The notes: generated by a model not told the origin, from the letters alone. A DNA stretch of 64,000 bases from CALRQJ02 sp943370285 (GCA_943370285.1 CALRQJ020000004.1:62001-126000), one strand, 5' to 3'. Positions 35,297 to 44,856 are shown, counted from the first letter of the stretch. Program-made: numbers and translations.

Positions 35297-36313
35297 TCAC
35301 ATTTTAGGTGTGATGCCTAATCCAAAATTGTCTGCAATAGAGACGATTCCTGCATTAAAAAAGATGCCTGTTGCTAAGTCTTCTTTCAACAACAACGGTC
35401 CATCCATATCTACAATATCCAACTGTGGTAAAAATTGAGCGATAGCGGCTGCACCAATCGAACTTTCGTTCATGCAACCCATCATTACTTTCAAATCTAA
35501 TTTTCGGGCTGTAGTAATCATTCTCAAAGCTGGAGTAATGCCGCTGCATTTGGTCAGTTTAATATTGATGCCATGAAAATGTCCTGCACATTTTGCAACA
35601 TCATGTTCACTTACACAAGACTCATCGGCAAATAATGGGAGTGGAGATGCTTCGTACAATTTACGCATTTCTTCCCAATCATCTTTTGGCAATGGTTGTT
35701 CAACTAATTCTACACCTAATTTTTGTAGTACCGGAATTTTTTCTAAAGCTTCTTCAAATGTCCAACCGGCATTAGCATCTACTCTAAAAACAGCATCTGT
35801 ATTGGCTCTCAGCGCTTCAATGATGGCAATATCATTTGGCGTACCCACTTTAATTTTATAAATCGGCCAAGGCATGGCTTTCATTTTAGCCACCATATTG
35901 TCAATCGTATCAATGCCGATGGTATAATCGCAAAGTGGTGTGTTGTCAAAATTTGTATTCCAAATTTTATACAAGGGCTGACGTTTCATTTTACCATACA
36001 AATCCCACGCAGCCATATCTAATGCACAAACCAAAAAAGGATTATTGGGTAAAAGATGATGCAAGTAATGCCAATACCGTTCTGGCTCGGTAAAGGCAAA
36101 TTTTTCGATGAATGTCTTTTTTCGTTCAATATCAGCAATCATATCATCTACCGAAATATGATAGTAAGTAATAGCAGGTGCTTCTCCATAACCTACCCAA
36201 TTTCCCAATTGTAGTTTTACAATCAATGTAGGTTGATGTGTTTTGGTGCGGCCATTTGAAATGGTAAACGGATATTGAAATGGCAATTCGTAACGGTAAT
36301 AACTTACCTGCAT
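35297..36313 (-). CDS. Dipeptide epimerase (L-Ala-D/L-Glu epimerase type)
   Basis: An enolase-superfamily enzyme of the muconate-lactonising subgroup, 338 aa. Catalytic lysines lie in YKIKVG and in INIKLTKCSGI; the metal ligands are the acidic residues in RVDANAGW, VEQPLP and FADES. GCMNESSIG towards the end is typical of the Ala-Glu epimerases. These convert L-Ala-D-Glu from peptidoglycan to L-Ala-L-Glu so that it can be degraded; other dipeptides are also known substrates. It is monocistronic, with 109 bp between its start and the divergent desaturase-like gene. Confidence 0.9.
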   Translation of the reverse strand: MQVSYYRYELPFQYPFTISNGRTKTHQPTLIVKLQLGNWVGYGEAPAITYYHISVDDMIADIERKKTFIEKFAFTEPERYWHYLHHLLPNNPFLVCALDMAAWDLYGKMKRQPLYKIWNTNFDNTPLCDYTIGIDTIDNMVAKMKAMPWPIYKIKVGTPNDIAIIEALRANTDAVFRVDANAGWTFEEALEKIPVLQKLGVELVEQPLPKDDWEEMRKLYEASPLPLFADESCVSEHDVAKCAGHFHGINIKLTKCSGITPALRMITTARKLDLKVMMGCMNESSIGAAAIAQFLPQLDIVDMDGPLLLKEDLATGIFFNAGIVSIADNFGLGITPKM

Positions 36314-36422
36314 ACAATACTAATTTGCTGCAAAGTTAAACGATGCATGATAACATGATTTCAAAAATGCGGAAACCTAGTATTGGATTGTAGTAATTCT
36401 TAACTTTAACCGCTTAATTGCT

Positions 36423-37295
36423 ATGCCACAATTCCCCAACATACTTGTTACTGCTATTCCTGGTTTTATCCTATTGATTATACTAGAAGTAATCTATGCC
36501 ATAAAAACCCAAAGAGAATTGTATGAAGTAAAAGATGCTGCTACAAGTATTGGCTTAGGTTTGGGTAATTTATTGATTGGCATACTTACCAAAAGTTTTA
36601 TTCTTGTTTTCTTTCTGTTTATTTATGAATTTCGATTTTTCACTTTGCCATTTACTGTTTGGTGGGTATGGGTGTTGTGTTTTTTTGCAGATGATTTTAG
36701 TTACTACTGGTTTCATCGCATCAGCCATCATGTAAGAATTTTTTGGGCTAGTCATGTAGTGCATCATTCTTCAGAAAGATATAATTTGGCTGCTGCACTG
36801 CGTCAAACATGGACAGGTAATTTAACCGGATCTTTTTTGTTTTGGTCTTGGATGCCGTTGGTTGGCTTTCATCCCGGCATGATCATGTTATTACAATCGG
36901 TTAGCTTGTTGTATCAATTTTGGATTCACACCGAAGCCATTGATAAAATGCCTCGTTGGTTCGAATTTGTTTTCAATACCCCATCTCATCATCGGGTACA
37001 CCATGGCAGCGATATTTTATATCTCGATAAAAACCACGCCGGTATTCTTATTATTTGGGATAGAATGTTTGGCAGTTTTCAGCCGGAGGCTTTCAGACCC
37101 AAATATGGACTCACCAAAAATGTCAACACTTTTAATCCTGTAAAAATTGCTTTTCATGAATGGGTGAATATTGGCAAAGACATCAAAAAAAGTAGATCAT
37201 GGAAGCATATTATTGGCTACTTATTTCAACCACCCGGTTGGAGCCATGATGGTAGTTCTAAAACCAGCAAGCAATTACGAAAAGAAAATCACTAA
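36423..37295 (+). CDS. Sterol desaturase / fatty acid hydroxylase family membrane enzyme
   Basis: A 290-aa integral membrane protein with about four helices and the histidine clusters of the di-iron hydroxylases: HRISHH (about residues 98-103), HVVHHSSERYN and SHHRVHHGSD. They sit in the usual spacing on the cytosolic face. Such enzymes hydroxylate or desaturate lipids or alkyl-ether substrates; the specific lipid is not apparent. Its stop overlaps the next gene's ATG (TAATG), so the two are translated together. Confidence 0.9.
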   Translation: MPQFPNILVTAIPGFILLIILEVIYAIKTQRELYEVKDAATSIGLGLGNLLIGILTKSFILVFFLFIYEFRFFTLPFTVWWVWVLCFFADDFSYYWFHRISHHVRIFWASHVVHHSSERYNLAAALRQTWTGNLTGSFLFWSWMPLVGFHPGMIMLLQSVSLLYQFWIHTEAIDKMPRWFEFVFNTPSHHRVHHGSDILYLDKNHAGILIIWDRMFGSFQPEAFRPKYGLTKNVNTFNPVKIAFHEWVNIGKDIKKSRSWKHIIGYLFQPPGWSHDGSSKTSKQLRKENH

Positions 37296-37843
37296 TGCAG
37301 ATTAAGATATTTCGGCTATTGGCTATTGTAATACTAGCTTGGATTATTTTCAAACACAAATATGTATTGATTGGCTATTGGGCGGTTTTAGTGGGTGTAT
37401 TAGAATGGTTAAATACTAGGCCGAGACACAAAGACAACAAGCATCAATTTAATTTATGGTTTCTGCTGTATCTACTCTTCATTAACGTAATTAGAACTAC
37501 AAATTATATATTACCAAAAAAAATAGTGTATATCATTAATACAATTGAACATTTGTTTTTTGCTTTGGCAGTGAGTTATATGTTATGGTTGATACTTCAA
37601 CTGTCTCAACGATTTCGACAACTTACACTTGGTGTAGCGTTATTGCTGATTGCAATCTTATTTAATGCGGTTGGTATTTTGAACGAAGTATATCAATGCT
37701 TGGCAAAAGCTAGACCGCCATTTTATTTTATACATGATTTTGGTTCGTTATTAGATATAGCGGTTAATATTGGTGGGTCATTTATTTTTTCTGTTTTGCT
37801 TTGGTTGAAATACCCCAATAACGCATTAAAAAATGTAGCTTAA
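37295..37843 (+). CDS. Membrane protein of unknown function
   Basis: A 182-aa polytopic protein with about five hydrophobic segments; I do not recognise the family. Charged residues cluster in the first cytoplasmic loop (NTRPRHKDNKHQ). Its TAATG overlap with the upstream desaturase-family gene means coupled translation, so it may modify or stabilise that enzyme's membrane site. The next gene starts 9 bp downstream. It may be distantly related to VanZ-like proteins, but I cannot support that from the sequence. Confidence 0.75.
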   Translation: MQIKIFRLLAIVILAWIIFKHKYVLIGYWAVLVGVLEWLNTRPRHKDNKHQFNLWFLLYLLFINVIRTTNYILPKKIVYIINTIEHLFFALAVSYMLWLILQLSQRFRQLTLGVALLLIAILFNAVGILNEVYQCLAKARPPFYFIHDFGSLLDIAVNIGGSFIFSVLLWLKYPNNALKNVA

Positions 37844-37852
37844 CTGAAATGT

Positions 37853-38365
37853 ATGGAGGTAAGTTTTACAGCAACGATATTACAATTTGGTCAAAAAGGA
37901 GAGAAGACCGGCTGGTACTATATTCCTGTACCACAAAGCATTGCACAGCAGTTGAAACCTAACCATAAAAAATCTTTTCGAGTAAAAGGGTTATTAGACG
38001 ATTATCATTTTAGTGGTATGGCATTATTGCCTACCGGCGATGGTGGTTTTATTATGGCATTAAATAGTGATGTAAGAAAAGCTATTCGTAAATCAAAAGG
38101 GGGAATACTTGCCATTAAATTAGCCGTTGATACGGCAGCTTTAACTATTGATGCAACTTTTTTGGAATGTTTGGCAGATGAACCTGCTGCTGAAACGTTC
38201 TTCAACACTTTACCACCATCACATCAGGCTTATTATAGCAAATGGATTGTTTCGGCTAAAACCATCGAAACTAAAACCAAGCGAATCGCATTAGCTGTTT
38301 CTACTTTAGCCCAACAAATGAATTATGGCGAAATGATGCGTTGGCAAAGAGATCAAAACCAATAA
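37853..38365 (+). CDS. DUF1905 / YdeI-OmdA-like protein
   Basis: A 170-aa soluble protein in two parts. Residues 1-95 match the DUF1905 beta-barrel (FTATILQFGQKGEKTGWYYIPVP ... RVKGLLDDYHFSGMALLPTGDGGFIMAL). Residues about 110-165 match the OmdA/YdeI helical domain (FFNTLPPSHQAYYSKWIVSAKTIETKTKRI). The combination is common in bacteria; biochemical function is not established, though the C-terminal domain has been linked to bacteriocin protection. It is the last of three closely spaced plus-strand genes and ends 1 bp from the convergent VOC gene. Confidence 0.85.
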   Translation: MEVSFTATILQFGQKGEKTGWYYIPVPQSIAQQLKPNHKKSFRVKGLLDDYHFSGMALLPTGDGGFIMALNSDVRKAIRKSKGGILAIKLAVDTAALTIDATFLECLADEPAAETFFNTLPPSHQAYYSKWIVSAKTIETKTKRIALAVSTLAQQMNYGEMMRWQRDQNQ

Positions 38366-38366
38366 A

Positions 38367-38789
38367 TCAAGCATCTAGTAAAGTCTGTATATCAAATTTC
38401 TTCATTTTTAAAAATGCTTGCACCACTCGCTGTCCTTTTTCCGGGTCGTTCATCCATTCTCCCAATTGGGCAGGAATAATTTGCCACGACACCCCAAATT
38501 GATCTTTCAACCAGCCACACATCCCTTCTTCTCCATTTTGGGTCAATTTTTCCCAGTAATAGTCAATCTCTTCCTGGTTCTCACATTCCACTACAAAAGA
38601 AATTGCTTCTGAATGTTTAAATGCCGGACCGCCGTTTAAAGCCATCATCTTGCTGCCATTCAAATCAAATTGTACTACCAATTCATTCTCCGAAATAATA
38701 CTTGAATTAGGAAACACACTACAATAAAATTGAGCTGCTGCAGCGGCTTGGCCATCGAACCAAAGGCTGGGATAAATAGGACTTTTCAT
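38367..38789 (-). CDS. VOC-superfamily protein (PhnB-like)
   Basis: A 140-aa protein of the glyoxalase/bleomycin-resistance fold in the PhnB subgroup. It begins IYPSLWFDGQAAAAAQFYCSVFPNS and has the later beta-alpha repeats (MMALNGGPAFKHSEAISFVVEC; KDQFGVSWQIIPAQLGEWM). Family members are often annotated as 3-demethylubiquinone methyltransferase relatives, but no methyltransferase motif is present. Substrate unknown. It is a single gene, convergent with the DUF1905 gene. Confidence 0.88.
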   Translation of the reverse strand: MKSPIYPSLWFDGQAAAAAQFYCSVFPNSSIISENELVVQFDLNGSKMMALNGGPAFKHSEAISFVVECENQEEIDYYWEKLTQNGEEGMCGWLKDQFGVSWQIIPAQLGEWMNDPEKGQRVVQAFLKMKKFDIQTLLDA

Positions 38790-38884
38790 AACGGTTGAGT
38801 TGTAATTGACTATTCGAAGTTAGGATTAATACAGATAGATTATCTTGCATCCTTTCCAGAATTAACAGCGGTAAAATTTATTGT

Positions 38885-39850
38885 ATGCAGTCGTTTAAAG
38901 CGTTATCGCAGCAGTTTGCTGAGTACTTCAACACTCGTCACTTTCCGGCACAGCCAACAAGCTTGTATGACCCATGTGAGTATTTCCTCACCATTGGTGG
39001 TAAGCGTATTCGTCCGGTAATGTGCTTAATGGGCAATGAACTCTTTGATGCCATTAGAACAGATGCATACTATGTAGCCGCAGCTATTGAACTCTTCCAT
39101 AATTTCACTTTGATACATGATGATATTATGGATGCAGCGCCATTAAGGCGTGGTATGGAAACCGTTCACAAAAAATACAATACCAATACCGCTATTTTAA
39201 GTGGTGATGTAATGCTAATACAAGCTTACGAATACCTCAATAAAATTCAGCCTAGCTACTTGCCTAAGATTTTACAACTCTTTAATCGTACGGCTAGAGA
39301 AGTGTGTGAAGGACAGCAATTAGATATGGATTTTGAACAGCAAAAGGAAGTGAGCTTAGCGGATTACATTAAAATGATTGAACTAAAAACATCGGTACTG
39401 TTAGCAGCGAGTTTACAGATGGGAGCTATTTTGGGTGGAGCAGGTGGCGGCAATGCCAAGCACTTGTACGAATTTGGTAAGAACCTAGGGATTGCTTTTC
39501 AAGTACAAGATGATTACCTCGATGCTTTTGGAGATCCCGAAAAATTTGGTAAAGATGTAGGCGGTGATATCAGACAGAATAAAAAAACATTTTTGATGTT
39601 GCATGCTTTAGAAGTAGCATCTGCCGAACAAAAAGAACAATTGCAAGAGTTGATGTTAGAAAATCCGGTGAATAAAGTAGAACAAGTGTTGGCTATTTTC
39701 AAAGCCTGTAATGTAGATGATTGGGCTAAGGCCTTGAAGCAGCAGTATGTTGATACTGCTTTTGAACACTTGGAAGCGATTGCTGTAACAGCAACCCGTA
39801 AAGAGCCTTTAATGGAATTGGCAGCATTTTTAGTACAGCGAGAACATTAA
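38885..39850 (+). CDS. Polyprenyl synthetase (trans-isoprenyl diphosphate synthase)
   Basis: Condenses isopentenyl diphosphate onto an allylic diphosphate. Both aspartate-rich motifs are present: DDIMD (79-83) and DDYLD (209-213), with GGKRIRP (about 38-44) for substrate binding. The 321-aa length fits a mid-chain to long-chain synthase such as those making the menaquinone side chain or geranylgeranyl diphosphate. Chain length cannot be fixed by eye. It is a single gene followed by a bidirectional terminator. Confidence 0.93.
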   Translation: MQSFKALSQQFAEYFNTRHFPAQPTSLYDPCEYFLTIGGKRIRPVMCLMGNELFDAIRTDAYYVAAAIELFHNFTLIHDDIMDAAPLRRGMETVHKKYNTNTAILSGDVMLIQAYEYLNKIQPSYLPKILQLFNRTAREVCEGQQLDMDFEQQKEVSLADYIKMIELKTSVLLAASLQMGAILGGAGGGNAKHLYEFGKNLGIAFQVQDDYLDAFGDPEKFGKDVGGDIRQNKKTFLMLHALEVASAEQKEQLQELMLENPVNKVEQVLAIFKACNVDDWAKALKQQYVDTAFEHLEAIAVTATRKEPLMELAAFLVQREH

Positions 39851-39874
39851 TTTCTACAAAAGATTGAAAATACA

Positions 39875-39906
39875 AAACCCGTCTAAGCTTTAACCTAGAC
39901 GGGTTT
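39875..39906. terminator. Bidirectional intrinsic terminator
   Basis: An 11-bp stem (AAACCCGTCTA / TAGACGGGTTT) with a 10-nt loop sits between the convergent polyprenyl synthase and secG genes. Both sides are T-rich in the direction of transcription. Confidence 0.87.
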
Positions 39907-39925
39907 ATTTATTAAAAGTCTTTTA

Positions 39926-40255
39926 TTATTTTTTGTTGGTATCTGCAGCGGCAGGTGCTTGCTGTTGTTGAGGTGCAGCTTGACCACTTGTGTTAATGTC
40001 TTTGATCATGTTATTAGTACCTGTACTAGCTGTTTTAATGAACAAAGTAGATACTAAACATAGCACACCAATAATAGTAGCAAATAACCAAGTACCTTTT
40101 TCTAATACATCGGTTGTTTGTTTAACCCCCATTAATTGATTGCTGAAACCGCCTACGTTACCGGCTAAACCACCGCCTTTTGGATTTTGAATTAATACTA
40201 AAAAACCAAGTGCCACACTGGCTAAAACGATGAGTATAAGAAACAAGATTGTCAT
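39926..40255 (-). CDS. secG: Preprotein translocase subunit SecG
   Basis: A small component of the SecYEG channel in the inner membrane. The 109-aa protein has two hydrophobic helices (about 2-22 and 53-74) around the conserved loop LIQNPKGGGLAGNVGGFSNQLMGVKQTTDVLEKGTW. A Gln/Ala/Pro-rich tail follows, common in Bacteroidota SecG. Its ATG overlaps the stop of the upstream acidic protein by 4 bp, so it is the last gene of the miaB operon and is translated in step with that gene. Confidence 0.95.
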   Translation of the reverse strand: MTILFLILIVLASVALGFLVLIQNPKGGGLAGNVGGFSNQLMGVKQTTDVLEKGTWLFATIIGVLCLVSTLFIKTASTGTNNMIKDINTSGQAAPQQQQAPAAADTNKK

Positions 40256-41580
40256 TGTGTTATCCCTTTAAGTTGTTGAATTTTGGACGCAAAGAAAGCG
40301 GATTTGTCTGGATTTAAGAAACTTAATTTTATATACAGTTGAATGGCTTTATCGGTTTTGCCCTGTTTAACCAACACTTCGGCCATCGTTTCGGTTACAA
40401 TTTCACGGGAACTGTTAGATGTGTTGGCAATATTTTGAATCGTAGTTTCTAAAGCCGGGTCGTTCATTTGTTCTAATGCTTCTTCCGAACCAATTTGTTT
40501 CATGTGTTTAATCCATTCGGTAAAGCGCTTTACCTGACGGCCTAATTTGTCTTGCGGATTCTCGTCTAAGCTGGGTTTAATGCCTTGTGAGGCAAAATAA
40601 TCCACCGTGTGATAAGGCTCCGACGTAATGAGTTTATCTAAATCAACATCTGCTATCTGTTTTTCGAGTATTTGTGCCGCTTCTGCCAAGCTTGGAATGT
40701 GAATGGGTGCTTCATCAACATCAGTTGCTAAAGCTTCGGTATCATTAGCTTCGTCGGTTTTTTCTTGTTGTGTTTGGTAAGGCTGAAACTCTGATATTGG
40801 TTCTATCGAAGTGTCTTCATCCTGCGGTAATGTTTCTTCATTTTGTTCAGCTACAACCGGTGATTCTTCCACTTCAACAGTATCATTAGCCGGTTGAGGT
40901 ATTTCAACTGCTTCCGTAATTGTTTGTGCAGCGGTTGCCAATTCTTCTTCTCTTGCCAAATCGGCAAGTTCAAATTGTTCTTCGGTGATTTGATGTTGTA
41001 AGTCGAAAGCCGGTGTTTCGTCAGAAGTAGTTGCAGTTTCATCAATTGCTTCCTCTGTTTCAGGCAACATTGGTTCTTCTATTTCAACAGTGTTTGAGAA
41101 AGCTGTTTCTAATGTTTCATCGGCCCTGTATAAAACCGGTTCATCCTCCTCATCGGTATTGGTTAATGCTGCTTCTATCACTTCATCTGCCGTAGGCGAA
41201 ACAGATGGTTCTATTTCAACTTCGTTGGAAAAAGTTGGCGTTGTTTCTATTGCTTTATCTGCCGCAGGCAAAATTGTTGGTTCTTCTGTTAATGCGGAAA
41301 TATTGTCTTCTACTTTAGGTAAAGTGCTAGTAATGCTTGGTATTTCATTCAATAACTGAAAATGCAACCAATAAGGATTGTGAAAATACAATGCCGTTTG
41401 CTGAACCTGATGTAAAAAATTCGGGTCATCGTTTGCCTTCATTTTTTTGGCGAGTAAAAAGCGGCTAACTGCAAAATAAGGATGCTCATCTGCCAATTGT
41501 TTCAACTGGCTGATGGATACATCTTCCATGTTACCGCTGCCGGTGAGTTGATACAAAGATTTTTCTATAGCATGGTTCAT
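40252..41580 (-). CDS. Acidic repeat-containing protein, function unknown
   Basis: A 442-aa protein with a folded N-terminus (residues about 1-85, starting MNHAIEKSLYQLTG), a long acidic linker, and a C-terminal TPR-like part (VLVKQGKTDKAIQLYIKLSFLNPDKSAFFASKI). The linker holds about four imperfect units of 22-25 residues (each beginning Glu-Pro and containing an A-D/E-x-x-I-E core). I chose the ATG at 41580; a TTG at 41595 adds five residues. It lies between lptE and secG, an arrangement typical of Bacteroidota. Function unknown. Confidence 0.85.
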   Translation of the reverse strand: MNHAIEKSLYQLTGSGNMEDVSISQLKQLADEHPYFAVSRFLLAKKMKANDDPNFLHQVQQTALYFHNPYWLHFQLLNEIPSITSTLPKVEDNISALTEEPTILPAADKAIETTPTFSNEVEIEPSVSPTADEVIEAALTNTDEEDEPVLYRADETLETAFSNTVEIEEPMLPETEEAIDETATTSDETPAFDLQHQITEEQFELADLAREEELATAAQTITEAVEIPQPANDTVEVEESPVVAEQNEETLPQDEDTSIEPISEFQPYQTQQEKTDEANDTEALATDVDEAPIHIPSLAEAAQILEKQIADVDLDKLITSEPYHTVDYFASQGIKPSLDENPQDKLGRQVKRFTEWIKHMKQIGSEEALEQMNDPALETTIQNIANTSNSSREIVTETMAEVLVKQGKTDKAIQLYIKLSFLNPDKSAFFASKIQQLKGITQ

Positions 41581-41598
41581 AGAATGAAAGTACAATTA

Positions 41599-42120
41599 TT
41601 ACCAGTTGGAAAAAATTCTATTGAAAATATCATCGGTAAGACTGCGTACCATTTCGTCTGTCAACGAAGCCTCTGCCTGGCTCAAACTTAAGTTGGCAGA
41701 GAATTCGAAACTGCGACTTACATCGTATTCTTCAGTCTTATTCGTAATTGTGTTTTTGAAAATAATATGTACCGCCACCGTTAAACGGTTATTGGTTACT
41801 TGTTGATTAGAAATACCGGTGGTCGAAACTGAATAGTCTGTTATTGAACCACTAATTTGGTAATGAGCATCATCGTTATTGGTACGGGTAAGCCTGGTTT
41901 GGTTGGTGATTTTTTGTTGCACTTTATCGGTTAATCTTGGGCTTAGCTGTGGATTAACATAGCGGGCTTTGTTTTCAAAAAAACCAATTTTTACGGTTTT
42001 AACCTCCGGTGGGATAGTAGCGTTTTTGAAAGAATATATACCACAAGATGCTACACTTGTTGCTACCAACAAGAGCATCAATACAATTGATAAATGACTT
42101 TTTTTATACCCTTTCATCAT
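41599..42120 (-). CDS. lptE: LPS-assembly lipoprotein LptE
   Basis: A lipoprotein that plugs the LptD barrel and helps insert lipopolysaccharide at the outer membrane. The 173-aa protein has a lipoprotein signal with Cys26 (ATSVASC) followed by GIYSF and the LptE fold (VKTVKIGFFENKARYVNPQLSPRLTDKVQQKI, then SITDYSVSTTGI). The second ATG is one codon in; either is possible. It lies 15 bp downstream of the sigma-54 activator and 18 bp before the acidic protein in the same operon. Confidence 0.93.
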   Translation of the reverse strand: MMKGYKKSHLSIVLMLLLVATSVASCGIYSFKNATIPPEVKTVKIGFFENKARYVNPQLSPRLTDKVQQKITNQTRLTRTNNDDAHYQISGSITDYSVSTTGISNQQVTNNRLTVAVHIIFKNTITNKTEEYDVSRSFEFSANLSLSQAEASLTDEMVRSLTDDIFNRIFSNW

Positions 42121-42135
42121 GTGGTGTACATTTAA

Positions 42136-43404
42136 CTACAAATCTTCAATATCATACTCTTTTAACTTGCGGTACAGCGTTCTTTCGCTGATGCCAAGGT
42201 CAGAAGAAGCATCTTTTCTTTTACCCCGGTGTTTTCTCAAAGCTTTTACAATCAGTTCTTTTTCTTTATCCATAATATTCAGCGATTCTTCCACTTCTAC
42301 ATGGGCATCAATCGCTTCGTTCTGTAATAAAACCGGTTGTTGATTAACTGTTGCAGACGGCATGATGGCTGCTGCATGTTGCGGCATTAATGTGCCTGTC
42401 AAATTTTCAGCGTTATTAGCAAAATCGTTTAGTAAACTTTCATGCGTAAAATTGGCTGCACTGCCTGCTAGCGAAGGGTTTTGTAGAATTTCAAGGAACA
42501 TTTTTTTCAACTCTGTTACATCTTTCTTCATGTCGAAGAAAAGCTTGTACAAAATTTCTCTTTCGTTGGCAAACTCTCCGCTGTATTGGGCTTGTCCCGC
42601 CAAAACCGGCATCCTATTGTTTGGGGCATCGGGTAAAAAACGTTTCAACTCTATCAATCCCACACTTTTTTCATTGCTCAAAACAGAAATCTGTTCTGCA
42701 AGATTCTTCAACTCCCTCACATTTCCGGGAAAAGAATAGTTAATTAACAGGTTTCTGGCATCTTCCGTTAACTGAACCGGCGTAGTCTTATAGCGTTCTG
42801 CAAAATCCACTACAAATTTTCTAAATAAAATGGCAATATCTTCTTTTCTATCTCTCAAAGAAGGCACTCTAATGGGCACTGTACTTAAGCGATAATATAA
42901 GTCTTGTCTAAACTTTCCTTTTTCGGTAAATTCAATTAATTCTCTATTGGTGGCGGCAATTACCCTTACATCTGTTTTTTGAACTTTGGAAGAACCAACT
43001 CGAATGAATTCGCCGGTTTCTAATACTCGTAATAATCTTGCTTGTGTGCCTAGCGGCATTTCGCCAATTTCGTCTAAGAAAATTGTACCGCCATTCACGG
43101 TTTCAAAATAACCTTTGCGGCTATCAACAGCACCGGTAAAAGAGCCTTTTTCGTGACCAAATAATTCGCTATCAATTGTTCCTTCGGGGATGGCTCCGCA
43201 GTTTACGGCTATAAAATTATTATGCTTTCGGGCAGATAAAGCATGAATGATTTGTGAAAACACTTCTTTACCTACGCCACTTTCACCTACGATGAGTACA
43301 GACAAATCTGTATTGGCTACTTGCACCGCCACATTCAACGCATGGTTGAGCGATGGTGAATTACCAATAATGCCAAACCTGTTTTTTATGCTTTGTAAAT
43401 CCAA
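42136..43404 (-). CDS. Sigma-54-dependent transcriptional activator, no receiver domain
   Basis: A 422-aa AAA+ activator: Walker A GESGVGKE (40-47), sigma-54 contact loop GSFTGA (87-92), Walker B FLDEIGE, and a C-terminal Fis-type helix-turn-helix (KHRGKRKDASSDLGISERTLYRKLKEY). It lacks any N-terminal sensory domain, so its activity is not set by a fused receiver. The start is TTG at 43404, forced because an in-frame TAA lies two codons upstream. It is the second gene of the operon, 24 bp behind miaB. A place between miaB and lptE is a conserved Bacteroidota arrangement. Confidence 0.94.
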   Translation of the reverse strand: MDLQSIKNRFGIIGNSPSLNHALNVAVQVANTDLSVLIVGESGVGKEVFSQIIHALSARKHNNFIAVNCGAIPEGTIDSELFGHEKGSFTGAVDSRKGYFETVNGGTIFLDEIGEMPLGTQARLLRVLETGEFIRVGSSKVQKTDVRVIAATNRELIEFTEKGKFRQDLYYRLSTVPIRVPSLRDRKEDIAILFRKFVVDFAERYKTTPVQLTEDARNLLINYSFPGNVRELKNLAEQISVLSNEKSVGLIELKRFLPDAPNNRMPVLAGQAQYSGEFANEREILYKLFFDMKKDVTELKKMFLEILQNPSLAGSAANFTHESLLNDFANNAENLTGTLMPQHAAAIMPSATVNQQPVLLQNEAIDAHVEVEESLNIMDKEKELIVKALRKHRGKRKDASSDLGISERTLYRKLKEYDIEDL

Positions 43405-43428
43405 TGTTTACAGTTTAATTTTAATAAA

Positions 43429-44856
43429 TTAACTTACAATATCGCCAAGTAAAGTTCCTTGGGTGCTACTAGTAACCAATACGTTTACATAATCGCCTTT
43501 ATTAGCTCGGTGGTTGGCTTTCGGAAAAACCAATACCTTGCCTTGACTGTTGCGGCCCATCCAATCTGCATCGCTTTTTTTACTTTCACCTTCAATTAAA
43601 ACAGTAAAAGTTTTTCCAATATCTTGGCGGTAACTTTCTTGCGACAGTTTGTTTTGAACTTCGATGATTTCTGCCAAACGTCTTTTCTTATCGTCTAAAG
43701 TTACATCATCAGTAAACCTACGAGCAGCAAGGGTTCCGGGCCTTTCGCTATAATAGTACATGTAACTATAATCAAAGCGACTGTATTGCATAATGTCCAT
43801 TGTTGCTTGATGGTCTTCTTCCGTTTCGGTACAAAAACCAGCAATGATATCGCTGCTAATACCACAATCCGGAATAATAGCTCTGATGCGATCAACTTTA
43901 GCCATATACCATTCTCTGGTATAGGTACGATTCATCAATTGTAAAATTCTACTAGAGCCACTTTGAACCGGTAAGTGAATATAATTGCAGATGTTGTCAT
44001 ACTTGACCATCGTAAACAAAACATCGTCTGTAATATCTTTTGGATGGGAAGTGCTAAATCGAACCCTTAATTGCGGACTAACCAATGCTACTTTTTCTAA
44101 TAGATTGGCAAAAGAAACTACTTGTTCTGTTTTTTCATCTACCCAATAATAACTATCTACATTTTGGCCTAATAGCGTAACTTCTTTAAAGCCATTATCT
44201 ACTAATTCTTGCACTTCGGCTAAAATGGAATAAGCATCTCTGCTTCGTTCTCTGCCACGGGTAAAGGGAACCACACAAAAGCTGCACATATTATTACAGC
44301 CTCTCATAATCGACACAAAAGCGCTGATGCCATTATTATTTAATCGAACCGGAGCAATATCGGCATAGGTTTCGTCTCTGCTCAATAAAACATTGACTGC
44401 TTTATGTCCACTTTCGGCACCTTCAATGAGGGATGGTAAACTGCGATAAGCATCGGGGCCTACAACAATATCAACTAGTTTTTCTTCTTGAAGTAACTTT
44501 TCTTTAAGTCGTTCTGCCATACAGCCTAAGATACCCACCATTAAACCCGGATTAGTTCTTTTGGCTTTTTTAAATTCGGTTAGTCGTTTACGAATAGTGA
44601 GTTCAGCCTTTTCACGAATGGAGCAAGTGTTGACAAGAATTAAATCGGCTTGAAAAAAATCGGTTGTTGGGCCAAAACCTTCTCCTTGTAAGATAGAAGC
44701 AACAATTTCGCTATCGCTGAAGTTCATGGCACAGCCATAACTTTCTATATAAAATCGCTTATTAAAATGGGTTGGCGTGGGCACAGCTTCGGGTGCATAA
44801 GCTTCTCCCTGCCTGCTTTCGTCATGAGTAGTTGATGCTAGTTCAAGCATTTCCAT
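43429..44856 (-). CDS. miaB: tRNA-2-methylthio-N6-dimethylallyladenosine synthase
   Basis: A radical-SAM methylthiotransferase that modifies A37 of tRNAs reading UNN codons. The N-terminal Fe-S cluster uses Cys42 (ESYGCAMN), Cys78 (VNTCSIRE) and Cys112 (GCMAERL); the radical-SAM cluster uses Cys187, Cys191 and Cys194 ([12 protein letters not shown]). A TRAM domain closes the protein ([18 protein letters not shown]). The length of 475 aa is usual. It starts the operon that runs to secG. Confidence 0.97.
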   Translation of the reverse strand: MEMLELASTTHDESRQGEAYAPEAVPTPTHFNKRFYIESYGCAMNFSDSEIVASILQGEGFGPTTDFFQADLILVNTCSIREKAELTIRKRLTEFKKAKRTNPGLMVGILGCMAERLKEKLLQEEKLVDIVVGPDAYRSLPSLIEGAESGHKAVNVLLSRDETYADIAPVRLNNNGISAFVSIMRGCNNMCSFCVVPFTRGRERSRDAYSILAEVQELVDNGFKEVTLLGQNVDSYYWVDEKTEQVVSFANLLEKVALVSPQLRVRFSTSHPKDITDDVLFTMVKYDNICNYIHLPVQSGSSRILQLMNRTYTREWYMAKVDRIRAIIPDCGISSDIIAGFCTETEEDHQATMDIMQYSRFDYSYMYYYSERPGTLAARRFTDDVTLDDKKRRLAEIIEVQNKLSQESYRQDIGKTFTVLIEGESKKSDADWMGRNSQGKVLVFPKANHRANKGDYVNVLVTSSTQGTLLGDIVS

